From an uncultured Lacibacter sp. (GTDB taxonomy: Bacteria > Bacteroidota > Bacteroidia > Chitinophagales > Chitinophagaceae), in NCBI RefSeq assembly GCF_946479605.1, contig NZ_CAMLGT010000103.1, positions 1 through 12,465 of the forward strand: a DNA stretch of 12,465 bases. Reading direction: 5' to 3'. Below, one piece after another: positions 1 to 8,510 of this stretch (position 1 is its first letter; each line of letters begins with the position of its first letter). The notes beneath the pieces were generated by a model. The model was given only the letters and a program-made list of their open reading frames with translations, did no database searches and was not told the DNA's origin. A program made the translations under genes and the position numbers.

Positions 1-938
1 CAACAATGCAACCTGGAATTCATGAGCGTAAATGGGAAATAGATAGTCTTTGTTATCCTGTAAGGTTAGCTTACAACTATTGGAAAACAACAAATGATAC
101 AGCGGTCTTTGATGCCCAATGGAGCAATGCAGCAAAGCTCATCATTAAAACATTCAGGGAGCAGCAACGTAAAACAGGAAAAGGGCCTTATAAGTTTGAA
201 CGCAGAACAAGCTGGGCAACAGATGGTGTTCCGTTAGGCGGCTATGGTTATCCTGCTAAGCCGGTGGGTTTGATCTTTTCTATGTTCCGGCCAAGTGATG
301 ATGCAACGATCTATCCGTTGTTTATTCCTGCAAACTTTTTTGCAGTGGTAAGTTTGAAACAGATGGCTGAGATATTTTCGAAAGTGTATAAGGATGCAGC
401 AACTGCTAATGAATGTGCTGCCTTTGCAAAGGAAGTAGAAACAGCCATTAAGCAATATGGTATAGTACAGCATCCTCAGTTTGGAAAAATATATGCGTAC
501 GAAGTAAATGGTTTCGGCAGTTACAATATTATGGACGATGCCAATGTGCCAAGCTTGTTGTCGTTACCGTATTTGCAGGCAGTACCGGTAAATGATCCGG
601 TGTATCAAAATACCAGGAAGCTGTTGCTGAGTGATAGCAATCCCTTTTTCTTTAAAGGAAAAGCTGGGGAAGGAATAGGAGGGCCACATGTGGGTATTGA
701 TATGATATGGCCGTTGAGTATTGTTATGCGTGGGCTTACAAGTACAAGCGACCAGGAAATAAAACGCTGTGTTGAAATGCTGCAGAAGACACACGGCGGA
801 ACCGGGTTTATGCACGAAGCATTTCATAAAGATGATGCAAAGAGATTTACCCGTTCATGGTTTGCATGGGCCAATACCATCTTTGGTGAATTTTTATGGA
901 AACTGTATAAAGAGAAACCGTACCTGCTTAATGCCTGA
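1..938 (+). CDS. GH125 exo-alpha-1,6-mannosidase (5'-partial)
   Basis: The reading frame is open through the left edge, so the N-terminus is missing; the ATG at 6 is probably internal. The 310 visible residues (numbered from that Met) match glycoside hydrolase family 125 (formerly DUF1237), an (alpha/alpha)6 family that removes terminal alpha-1,6-linked mannose with inversion. Diagnostic blocks are HERKWEIDSLCYP (6-18), FRPSDDA (94-100), NIMDDANVPSLLSLPYL (174-190), GIGGPHVGIDMIWP (223-236), MHEAFHKDD (269-277) and FTRSWFAWANTIFGE (281-295). In the characterised clostridial enzyme the catalytic acid and base are an Asp and a Glu about 173 residues apart. The same spacing links Asp98 in RPSDD to Glu271 in MHEAF, so these are the likely catalytic pair (inference). 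Family members run about 430-490 residues, so roughly 120-170 are missing. The GH43 gene follows after a few bases, implying co-transcription. Family assignment is secure; localisation cannot be seen. Confidence 0.93.
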   Translation, partial: TMQPGIHERKWEIDSLCYPVRLAYNYWKTTNDTAVFDAQWSNAAKLIIKTFREQQRKTGKGPYKFERRTSWATDGVPLGGYGYPAKPVGLIFSMFRPSDDATIYPLFIPANFFAVVSLKQMAEIFSKVYKDAATANECAAFAKEVETAIKQYGIVQHPQFGKIYAYEVNGFGSYNIMDDANVPSLLSLPYLQAVPVNDPVYQNTRKLLLSDSNPFFFKGKAGEGIGGPHVGIDMIWPLSIVMRGLTSTSDQEIKRCVEMLQKTHGGTGFMHEAFHKDDAKRFTRSWFAWANTIFGEFLWKLYKEKPYLLNA

Positions 939-944
939 TTGTTT

Positions 945-1937
945 ATGACCAGATATGCTTCAGCAATTTTTATTTGTTTTTTTACAGCTTGCTCATCACT
1001 AGTTGGGCAAATATCTGCGCAGCAGGTAGTAAAGAATGAACAGGATGTTTATTTTGCTGACCCATGTATTTTTTATCATCATGGATTGTATTACCTCTAT
1101 GGCACAACTGAAGAGAATGCAAACAATGGGTTTGTTACATACACATCTGCTGATCTTGACAAATGGAAAAAGTCAGATGCGCAGAACGGATATGCATTAA
1201 AGAAGGGTGAAGCTTTTGGCCGTTCCGGTTTTTGGGCGCCGCATGTGTTTCAGTTAAAAGATACATTTTACATGGCTTATGTTGCCAACGAAAATATTGC
1301 TATTGCGAGATCGTTAAGTCCTGCAGGGCCTTTTGTGCAGAAAAACATTCTTCCACTTGCAGCTCCTGTAAAGCAGATCGATCCTTATATTTTTATTGAT
1401 GATGATGGAAAGAAATATTTATATCATGTGCGGCTTACAAACGGCAACAGGATCTTTGTTGCTGAAATGAAAGATGATCTTTCTGCTGTTAAACCAGAAA
1501 CGGTAAAAGAGTGTATTGCAGCAGAGGAACAATGGGAAAATACAAAGCAGGCAACATGGCCTGTAGCAGAAGGACCAACGGTGTTAAAACACAAAGGGTT
1601 GTATTATTTGTTTTATACTGCCAATGATTTTCGTAATCCTGATTATGCAGTGGGTTATGCAACGGCAGCCTCTCCCTACGGCCCGTGGAAAAAGTACAGT
1701 GGCAATCCCATCATCAGCAGATCATTGCTTGGTATCAATGGAACCGGTCATGGTGATTTTTTCAGGGATGCAAAGAATAACCTGTTGTATGTACTGCATA
1801 CGCATTTCTCCAATGCTGCTGTTGGCCCGAGAAGGACAGCTGTTATACAAATGCGGTTTGTAAATGATAAAAAGACAGGTATAGACAAAGTGCTGACAGA
1901 AAAGAAAACATTTTCGTTTCTGCAAAAAGAAAAATAA
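945..1937 (+). CDS. Secreted GH43-family glycoside hydrolase
   Basis: A single-domain five-bladed beta-propeller glycosidase of the GH43 type. I place the start at the ATG at 945; the frame also allows a TTG at 939 directly after the upstream stop. From the ATG the protein is 330 residues. It opens with a hydrophobic signal sequence (about 1-26, ending near ISA-QQ); TACSS at 16-20 could be a poor lipobox, so a lipoprotein is possible. The expected inverting triad is visible: Asp39 in FADPCIF (base), Asp146 in IDPYIF (pKa modulator) and Glu209 in VAEGPTV (acid). GTGHGDFF (266-273) carries the conserved metal-site histidine. GH43 enzymes mostly act on alpha-L-arabinofuranosides or beta-xylosides, some on galactosides; the specificity here is not determinable. 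No carbohydrate-binding domain follows the catalytic domain. It lies 6 bp after the GH125 gene and converges with the sensor kinase gene, leaving 15 bp between stops. Confidence 0.9.
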   Translation: MTRYASAIFICFFTACSSLVGQISAQQVVKNEQDVYFADPCIFYHHGLYYLYGTTEENANNGFVTYTSADLDKWKKSDAQNGYALKKGEAFGRSGFWAPHVFQLKDTFYMAYVANENIAIARSLSPAGPFVQKNILPLAAPVKQIDPYIFIDDDGKKYLYHVRLTNGNRIFVAEMKDDLSAVKPETVKECIAAEEQWENTKQATWPVAEGPTVLKHKGLYYLFYTANDFRNPDYAVGYATAASPYGPWKKYSGNPIISRSLLGINGTGHGDFFRDAKNNLLYVLHTHFSNAAVGPRRTAVIQMRFVNDKKTGIDKVLTEKKTFSFLQKEK

Positions 1938-1952
1938 GGCAGACTGTCTTAC

Positions 1953-4900
1953 TTACGCATTTGTATTTTCTATTGGCAGAATAAGCACAAATACATTCGT
2001 TCCATCGGGCGATAATCGCAGAAATAATTTTCCTTTATGCAACTCGGTTAACGATTTGGCCAATGCTAAACCAATTCCTGTGCCCTGCATCTTTTGCGAT
2101 TCTTTTAAGCGGAAGAACGGTTCAAATATTTTCTCATTCATATCGTCGGGTATTGGCGAGCCATCATTTTCAATTTCTATCTGCAATTCATTTTTGTTTT
2201 CTTCTGCAGGCAATAACCGGATATCAATTTTATGTGCCGCATACTTTACCGCATTGTTGAATAAGTTGTTCAGTATTTTTATCAATGCTTCTTCATCAGC
2301 ATAAATCGTTGCATCTGTTTCGGGCAGGCTGATCTCATATTTGAGTTTTCTCTTTTTGGCAATGGAAGAAAAATTGAGGTAGGTTTCTTTCAGTAACGAA
2401 TTCATATTCACTTTTGTAAAATCTAGACTGAAGGAGTTGGTTTCTGTTTTCCTGAAATCAAGTATCTGGCTGATCAATGCCACCAGACGATCTGTGTTCT
2501 TCTCCATCATCATCAGGTCTTCTTTTATATCAGGCAGGTTGTCAGCATGCTCCATGATATTTTCAACCGGGCCTTTAATAAGAGTTAACGGCGTTCTGAT
2601 CTCGTGTGCAACGTTGGTAAAGAAATCGATCTTTGCCTCGTAGATCTCTTTTCGTTTTTTGCTTTCGCTGTAAATATGATAGATACGGAATAAATAATAC
2701 AACAACAATCCTAAAAGAATAACATAAACGATATAGGCAACCTTGGTGGCCCAAAAGGGAGGGAGTATTTTTATCTGTAATTCTTTTACTTCTGTAGTCC
2801 ACATGCCATTAACAGATGCTTTTACCATGAAAACATAATTGCCTGGTGAAAGATTGCTGAAGTAAACCTTGCGGTTAGGTTTAAGTGTTGTCCAGTTTTC
2901 ATCAGCTCCTTTCATGAAGTAACTATACTCCGTCATTTCGGGTGATGTATAACTGAGCGATGCAAAATCAATGCTGAATGATGATTTGTCATGGGGCAGC
3001 ACAATTTCTTTTGTGTACATGATCGATTGTTTCAGGAATGAGTTCTTTCCTCCAATCACCTGTTCTTCATTCTGTACCTGAAATCCTGTTATATGTACCG
3101 GGCCAACACGGGATGCATTTACAAAATCGTCAGGATGAAAACGGATCATCCCTTTTACGCTGCCAAAGTAAATTGCACCTGTGCTGTCTTTAAAGCCCGA
3201 ATTGTAATTGAACTGATCGTTAAGCAATCCGTTGTCCTTTGTGTAAACAGTAAGTTTAGCTGTTGATGGATTCAGGTGTACAAGACCCCTGCTGGTGGTG
3301 ATCCACATGTCACGGTTGTTATCTTCAAGTACTTTAAAAATAAAGTTACTAGGCAGTCCATTGCCGGTATAATACGTAGTAAGGTTTGTTTTTTCTTTAT
3401 TCAGTTTGCAAACACCGCCACCGTCGGTTGCGATCCAGATATTGTGTTTGCTGTCTTCAAAAAGTGCGTTTACAGTATTGTTGGTGAGGCTGATGTTGCT
3501 GCCCGGCTTGTTTACAATATTTCCTTTTTCGCCGGTAGCAGGATTGAAATAAAAAACGCCCCGGTTATGTGTGCCCACCCAAATGGTATTGTTTGCATCT
3601 TCAAGCAAACAGGAAATAAAAATACCTGATGGCACTTCTTTGATCAGATCGAAACCTTTGTGTTGCTCGTTGTATATAAACAGCGAATTGCTTGCACCTA
3701 TATAGATCGTTCCGTTTTTACTTTTCAGCATGCTCACAACGAAATTGCTTTTCAAGTCACGGCTGCCGGAGCCGTATGCATAACGTTTAATGATCTTTTC
3801 TGTTTTGAGATCCATAATGTCGAGGCCATGATCAAAAGTTCCGATCCATAGTTCATCGCCATTCAGCAGTAAGCCATGAATATTGCTGTATGCAATGTCG
3901 GTGCTTTTGCCCGATGGTTTATACTGTGTAATAACACCTGTGGCTGTATTTAATTTATTTAGCCCTGCATCTTCTGTCCCCAGCCATAAGTTCCCCCGCT
4001 TGTCATCGCAAATTTCACGAACAACATTGCCGCTGATGGCTGTTGCAGAATTATCCGGAAAGAATTTTTGAAACAAGGTATTTTGTTTGGAAAAATAGTT
4101 AACGCCGCCAAAGTAAGTGCCTGCCCAAATGCCGCCTTCTCTGTCTTTACAAAGTGAATAAACGGCATTGTCGGAAAGAGAATACACATCCAGGAATTTT
4201 TTCTTGAGATTGATGTACTCATTAGTTTTTGCATTTAAAATAAAAATGCCAGATTCTGTAGCGATCCAGAATTCATCTGCAGAATATTGTTCAATATCAC
4301 GAACAAATACTGCCGTTCGGTCAGGATTGTACGTAAGGATGTCTTTGTATGTAAGTGTTGCAATGTCAAACTCTTTTAACCCCTGGATAGATGTGCCCAC
4401 ATAAATACCATTACGGCCATTGTAATGGATCCTTGGAATCCATGTAGATGAAGGAGAAGGGGAGTGCGAAAACATGTTGAATGATGTAAAGCTGTTGTTC
4501 GCTGCATTATAGCGATGCAAATAACCATCAACAGAAGAAACCCAAAGCTCGTCATTGGGTGTTATGCACATGGATGATGCAAGAAAATAATCAGCTTCAG
4601 AAAAGCGGGTGACTTTTTTTGTAACAAAACTGTAGGCATGTAATACACCCGAAGCAATAAACCAGAGTTGCTTTTTTTTATTGAAGCGGATAGTGCTTAC
4701 ACTCCGTACGGTATCAATAAATGGCTGCATTTTTTCCTGCTCTCTGTTAAATGTATAAATGCCGCCTTCGCTGCCGATCCATAATTTGTTTTCAGTATCC
4801 ACTTCCAGGCAATTGATAATAGCAGGTGTAATGCTGTTGCCTTTGTTTTCAGAATCGTAATGTTTAAAATGATAACCATCAAAACGGTTTAACCCATCCC

Positions 4901-5132
4901 TGGTGCCAAACCAAAGAAATCCTGTTGAATCCTGGGCACTGCAAAAAACCATGTTGTGCGATAACCCATTCTCAACCTGGTAATGCCTGAAAGAATATAG
5001 CTGTGCAGCTGTATTTGTTGAAACGCAGAGCAGCAAAGCAATACAGCAGATGAATGACAGGATATGAGTTGCTTGTTTCAAATGACATTGTGGTTTAGTA
5101 GTCGCATGATTTTTATGCAGGAATGGCTGCAA
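1953..5132 (-). CDS. Two-component propeller sensor histidine kinase (no receiver or HTH)
   Basis: Resembles the sensor half of Bacteroidota hybrid two-component systems that detect glycan fragments. Numbered from the TTG at 5132: signal sequence (about 20-43, ending TAA-QLY); 14 propeller repeats of the type LWxGTxxGLxxFD (for example 73-85, 380-395, 426-440, 515-530, 652-665), enough for two seven-bladed propellers; Y_Y_Y domain (about 725-790); membrane helix (796-817); HisKA with phospho-acceptor His843 in NVAHEIRTPL; and a HATPase with N box (NNLFNNAVKY, 955-964), G1 box DGSPIP (990-995), F box FEPFF and G2 box GTGIGLALA (1017-1025). It ends after the ATPase at 1059 residues, whereas full hybrids usually run about 1300-1400 with receiver and AraC-type HTH. 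The core looks catalytically intact, so a separate response regulator must receive the phosphate. No in-frame ATG precedes the propellers; TTG at 5081 gives a more normal signal peptide and may be the true start. Confidence 0.92.
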   Translation of the reverse strand: MQPFLHKNHATTKPQCHLKQATHILSFICCIALLLCVSTNTAAQLYSFRHYQVENGLSHNMVFCSAQDSTGFLWFGTRDGLNRFDGYHFKHYDSENKGNSITPAIINCLEVDTENKLWIGSEGGIYTFNREQEKMQPFIDTVRSVSTIRFNKKKQLWFIASGVLHAYSFVTKKVTRFSEADYFLASSMCITPNDELWVSSVDGYLHRYNAANNSFTSFNMFSHSPSPSSTWIPRIHYNGRNGIYVGTSIQGLKEFDIATLTYKDILTYNPDRTAVFVRDIEQYSADEFWIATESGIFILNAKTNEYINLKKKFLDVYSLSDNAVYSLCKDREGGIWAGTYFGGVNYFSKQNTLFQKFFPDNSATAISGNVVREICDDKRGNLWLGTEDAGLNKLNTATGVITQYKPSGKSTDIAYSNIHGLLLNGDELWIGTFDHGLDIMDLKTEKIIKRYAYGSGSRDLKSNFVVSMLKSKNGTIYIGASNSLFIYNEQHKGFDLIKEVPSGIFISCLLEDANNTIWVGTHNRGVFYFNPATGEKGNIVNKPGSNISLTNNTVNALFEDSKHNIWIATDGGGVCKLNKEKTNLTTYYTGNGLPSNFIFKVLEDNNRDMWITTSRGLVHLNPSTAKLTVYTKDNGLLNDQFNYNSGFKDSTGAIYFGSVKGMIRFHPDDFVNASRVGPVHITGFQVQNEEQVIGGKNSFLKQSIMYTKEIVLPHDKSSFSIDFASLSYTSPEMTEYSYFMKGADENWTTLKPNRKVYFSNLSPGNYVFMVKASVNGMWTTEVKELQIKILPPFWATKVAYIVYVILLGLLLYYLFRIYHIYSESKKRKEIYEAKIDFFTNVAHEIRTPLTLIKGPVENIMEHADNLPDIKEDLMMMEKNTDRLVALISQILDFRKTETNSFSLDFTKVNMNSLLKETYLNFSSIAKKRKLKYEISLPETDATIYADEEALIKILNNLFNNAVKYAAHKIDIRLLPAEENKNELQIEIENDGSPIPDDMNEKIFEPFFRLKESQKMQGTGIGLALAKSLTELHKGKLFLRLSPDGTNVFVLILPIENTNA

Positions 5133-5294
5133 CAGTTTGTCAAAATAAATGAAACAATTTGAAAAAAGAATGAAACACCGGGAATGTTCTGCCGGAAAAA
5201 CAAGGAGTTACTTTACTCTATGGATTCAGCATGGTATTAGACTAAGTTGAATTACATAACGATTAACCATTATTAACTAATAACTACTTGCCGT
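5133..5294. promoter_or_regulatory. Divergent control region between sensor kinase and susC
   Basis: This A/T-rich gap must hold promoters for both directions; it extends to 5082 if the kinase starts at the inner TTG. I see no perfect Bacteroidota -7 box (TAnnTTTG) with a -33 TTG on either strand. The best match toward the kinase is the complement of 5141-5148 (TTATTTTG, one mismatch). Toward susC, TAAGTTG at 5245-5251 is a weak candidate. An imperfect palindrome occupies 5178-5195. The 30 bases before the susC ATG contain repeated TTAAC/TAAC words and no Shine-Dalgarno sequence. Confidence 0.5.
5178..5195. repeat. Imperfect inverted repeat, possible operator
   Basis: CCGGGAATGTTCTGCCGG has outer CCGG arms around GAA-TG-TTC, with two extra bases (TG) on the right side. 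The 7-bp pairing leaves only a 2-base centre, so a protein-binding dyad is more plausible than an RNA hairpin. It is a G/C-rich island in A/T-rich DNA midway between the divergent genes. The operator role is inferred from position only. Confidence 0.3.
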
Positions 5295-8200
5295 ATGAGT
5301 TTTTTTAAAAAACGCATCATGCCGTTTGCTGTGCCTGCTCCAGGCCGCCTCTGGCAAAAAAGAAAATTCCTGCTTCTTGTTTTACTGCTTCTCTCATCGT
5401 TTACTACTGTATTTGCGCAGGGTACAGGTATCACTGTTTCCGGTGTTGTAAGAGATAGCAGCGGGGTTGTTATTTCCAATTCTACAATCTCTGAAAAAGG
5501 AACAAAAAATGCAACAACATCTGATGCAGATGGAAAATTTACCATTGTTGTAAAGAGCAACAAATCAGTACTTGTTATTTCTTCTGTTGGTTATGCTACA
5601 AGTGAAGTAACTGTAGGCAGTCAAACAGAAATAGCTGTAGCACTCGGTCAGCAAAAAATAACAATGGAAGAAGTGATTGTGATCGGGTATGGAACAAAAA
5701 AGAAAGAATCGCTTACCGGCGCCATTTCCTCCATTACTGCAAAGGATATGGATCGTGTACACGGTGGAGCTACAGTAAGCTCTGGTCTTGCAGGTAAACT
5801 TCCCGGTGTAACCTTCCGTATGCCTGATGGACGACCAGGTGCCAGTGCAAATATACAGGTGCGTAATATGGGCGATCCTTTGTATGTTATTGACGGTATT
5901 CAGCAGGATGCAGGACAGTTCAACAACCTTGCACCAAACGATATTGAAAGCATTACTATCCTGAAAGATGCATCGGCTGCTATTTATGGTGTGCGTGCTG
6001 CCAATGGTGTAGTGGTGGTTACAACAAAGCAAGGTCGTCGTAACTCCGGCAATTCTATCAGCATTAATGCTTATACAGGTGTACAAAACTGGTCGAGGTT
6101 TACAGAGGTGCTGACCAACTCATACGATTATCAACGCTACCGTGCTGAAGCGGAAGTAAATCGTTATGGCAGTACTGCAATAACACAGGCTGAGTTAGAT
6201 AAATGGAGAGAAGGTACACAACCCGGTTATGATAAAAGTTTTAACTGGAAAGATTTTATCATTAAAAGAAATGCTCCTTTAAATTCAGTGAACATCAACT
6301 TCACCGGTGGTACAGATAAGATCAACTATTATGTGTCAGGCACACGATTGTATCAGAACTCTGTATTGGGCCGTGAGTATAAGTTTGGCAGAACAAACCT
6401 GCAATCGAACATTACGGCACAGGTGGCTGATGGATTAAAGATAGGGCTGGCCATTAATGGTCGTATTGAAACAAGAGATAACCCCGGCGTGCCTGGTGGC
6501 GATGATTACTGGCTGGCACGTTTTGCTATTTTGCGTAACACACCATTGGAGCGCCCTTATGCAAATGATAATCCTGAATACCTGAATGATATTAAACACA
6601 ATGAAACCAACTGGGCCTATCTTAACTACAAGAATGCAGGCAGGTTTCATAACGACTGGCGTGTGCTGCAAACAAATGCAACCATTGAATACCAGTTGCC
6701 ATTTGTAAAAGGATTGAGTGTAAGAGGTCTTTACTCATATTACATTGCTGATTATCTTTTTGATAATCACGAGTACACATACGATACATATACTTACAAT
6801 CCTACTGATTCTACATATAAAAGAACCGGTGGCAGTATCAATCCGTGGAGAGAAAGAGAACAGATCAAACAGATCAATATTTCTTCTCAACTGCAGTTGA
6901 ACTATTACAATAGCTTTGGCCGTCATAATGTGGGTGCCACACTTGTTGCTGAGCGCATCTCTAACCAGCGTTTGCGTAACTGGATCCACTCCGTGCCAAC
7001 AACCAACGCATTACCGCTGATTTACTTTGCAACTGCAGATCGCTACGACGACAGCAATGATCGCCAGGCACGTGTTGGTTATATCGGCCGTGTGAACTAT
7101 AACTATTCCAATAAATATTTTGTGGAGCTTTCTGCACGCCGTGATGCATCTTATCTTTTTGCGCCCGATAAACGTGTGGGTTATTTTCCAAGCATATCAG
7201 CAGGCTGGAGAATTACAGATGAAGATTTTATGCAGAAACTGTTAGGCGGCAACCGCATCCTCTCCGATTTCAAGATCCGTGCATCGTATGGTCAATTGGG
7301 TGATGATGGCAGTGCTCTTGGCTTAGGTGCTTACAGTTATCTTACCGGTTACAACTACAACCAGGGTATTGCTATTCTTGGTGGCGTGCCTGTAATTGGT
7401 TCACGTGACCGTGGTGCACCCACAACAAATATCTCATGGCTGGTTAGCCGCATTACAGATATTGGTGCAGACTTTACGTTGTTCAAAGGAAAGATCTCCG
7501 GTACGTTCGATTATTTCTATCGTAAAAGAACAGGCTTAAGAGGTGTACGGACAGATATTTTAATTCCTGTTGAAATTGGTTATGCATTACCCAATGAAAA
7601 CCTGAACAACGATGCACAGTATGGTACGGAAGGTTCATTGGCATACAACGATAAGTTTGGTGATCTTGGTTTCCAGGTGGGTGCTAATCTTGGTTACACA
7701 CGCTCGAAGTTCCTCGACAGTTACAATCCAATGTTCTTCAATTCATGGGATCAGTACCGTAACTCAACAGAGAACAGGTACAAGCGTATTGATTGGGGTT
7801 ATATCATCGATGGACAATTCCAATCGCAGGAGCAGATCAACAACCATCCTGTAAATATTGATGGACAAGGTAACAGAACATTACTCCCCGGCGATCTTAT
7901 TTACAGAGATGTGAATAGTGATGGTAAGATCGATGGGTTTGATGTGCGTCCTATTGGTTATGGTGCAGGAACGCAACCAAACATCAACTTTGGTTTCAAC
8001 ATTGCCTTGGCATGGAAGGGAATTGAATTTCATGCCGATTTCTCCGGTGCATCTGGTTACACCTGGTTCCAGAATTGGGAAACAAGATGGGCATTCCAGA
8101 ATGATGGTAATTTAAACACCATGTTCCAGGACAGATGGCACAGAGCAGATATTTATGATCGTAACAGTGCTTGGATTCCCGGTCGCTATCCTGCATTACG

Positions 8201-8486
8201 CTATAACGAAAGTGGTCACAGTAACTATAACCGCACCTCTACATTCTGGGCGCATAATGTTACTTACTTAAGAGCACGTACGCTGGAGCTTGCATACAGT
8301 TTACCAACTTCATTATTAACAAAAGTAAAAGTGGTGAAAAAAGCACGTTTCTATGTGAACGTTTATAACCTCTTCTCTATTGACAACGTAAAGAAATTCA
8401 ATATTGATCCGGAAGTGAATGATGATAACGGTCTTCAGTTTCCGCAGAATAAATTCTTAAACGTTGGTGTTAACATCACTCTTTAA
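5295..8486 (+). CDS. susC: SusC/RagA-family TonB-linked outer-membrane transporter
   Basis: TonB-dependent importer for oligosaccharides, working with the SusD protein encoded next. It has 1063 residues, usual for the family. In order: signal sequence (hydrophobic core about 25-40, ending VFA-Q); carboxypeptidase-regulatory-like domain (about 46-118); the segment EEVIVIGYGTKKKESLTG (125-142) leading into the plug; plug domain (about 140-250) with the SusC signature PLYVIDG (195-201) and DIESITILKDASAAIYGVRAANGV (216-239); then the beta-barrel, ending in a membrane-strand-like NVGVNITL. An extracellular loop holds a calcium-loop-like motif, DVNSDGKIDGFD (872-883), common in SusC proteins. There is no N-terminal STN domain, so it is not the type that signals through FecR/ECF sigma factors. 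This agrees with control by the adjacent kinase. Start at ATG 5295 gives a long n-region of about 24 residues; ATG 5319 is an alternative. Product confidence is high; the substrate is unknown. Confidence 0.96.
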   Translation: MSFFKKRIMPFAVPAPGRLWQKRKFLLLVLLLLSSFTTVFAQGTGITVSGVVRDSSGVVISNSTISEKGTKNATTSDADGKFTIVVKSNKSVLVISSVGYATSEVTVGSQTEIAVALGQQKITMEEVIVIGYGTKKKESLTGAISSITAKDMDRVHGGATVSSGLAGKLPGVTFRMPDGRPGASANIQVRNMGDPLYVIDGIQQDAGQFNNLAPNDIESITILKDASAAIYGVRAANGVVVVTTKQGRRNSGNSISINAYTGVQNWSRFTEVLTNSYDYQRYRAEAEVNRYGSTAITQAELDKWREGTQPGYDKSFNWKDFIIKRNAPLNSVNINFTGGTDKINYYVSGTRLYQNSVLGREYKFGRTNLQSNITAQVADGLKIGLAINGRIETRDNPGVPGGDDYWLARFAILRNTPLERPYANDNPEYLNDIKHNETNWAYLNYKNAGRFHNDWRVLQTNATIEYQLPFVKGLSVRGLYSYYIADYLFDNHEYTYDTYTYNPTDSTYKRTGGSINPWREREQIKQINISSQLQLNYYNSFGRHNVGATLVAERISNQRLRNWIHSVPTTNALPLIYFATADRYDDSNDRQARVGYIGRVNYNYSNKYFVELSARRDASYLFAPDKRVGYFPSISAGWRITDEDFMQKLLGGNRILSDFKIRASYGQLGDDGSALGLGAYSYLTGYNYNQGIAILGGVPVIGSRDRGAPTTNISWLVSRITDIGADFTLFKGKISGTFDYFYRKRTGLRGVRTDILIPVEIGYALPNENLNNDAQYGTEGSLAYNDKFGDLGFQVGANLGYTRSKFLDSYNPMFFNSWDQYRNSTENRYKRIDWGYIIDGQFQSQEQINNHPVNIDGQGNRTLLPGDLIYRDVNSDGKIDGFDVRPIGYGAGTQPNINFGFNIALAWKGIEFHADFSGASGYTWFQNWETRWAFQNDGNLNTMFQDRWHRADIYDRNSAWIPGRYPALRYNESGHSNYNRTSTFWAHNVTYLRARTLELAYSLPTSLLTKVKVVKKARFYVNVYNLFSIDNVKKFNIDPEVNDDNGLQFPQNKFLNVGVNITL

Positions 8487-8510
8487 TACACTTCTTTCAA
8501 TTCTACTGTA

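Noticed and set aside
1938..1952. Short dyad AGACTGTCT in the 15-bp gap between the convergent GH43 and kinase genes, considered as a bidirectional terminator
   Set aside because: The arms are only 4 bp with a single central base and no T-tract, so it is too weak to support a terminator call.
1953..1975. Possible frameshift hiding a receiver/HTH domain after the kinase stop
   Set aside because: The sequence beyond the stop is the coding region of the intact convergent GH43 gene, whose motifs run to its end. There is no room or signal for a regulator domain.
3276..3629. 117-codon + strand frame within the sensor kinase gene
   Set aside because: It is antisense to propeller repeats that match the family. 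It has no start-site context and no motif.
5565..6086. 173-codon open frame on the - strand inside susC
   Set aside because: It is fully antisense to the conserved plug and early-barrel part of susC. The translation is rich in Cys, Thr and Ile without any recognisable motif, as expected of a shadow frame.
7908..7943. EF-hand/dockerin-like motif in SusC, considered as a cellulosome-type dockerin
   Set aside because: A single DxNxDGxIxxxD loop of this kind is common in SusC barrels. A true dockerin needs two such repeats and would be a terminal module.
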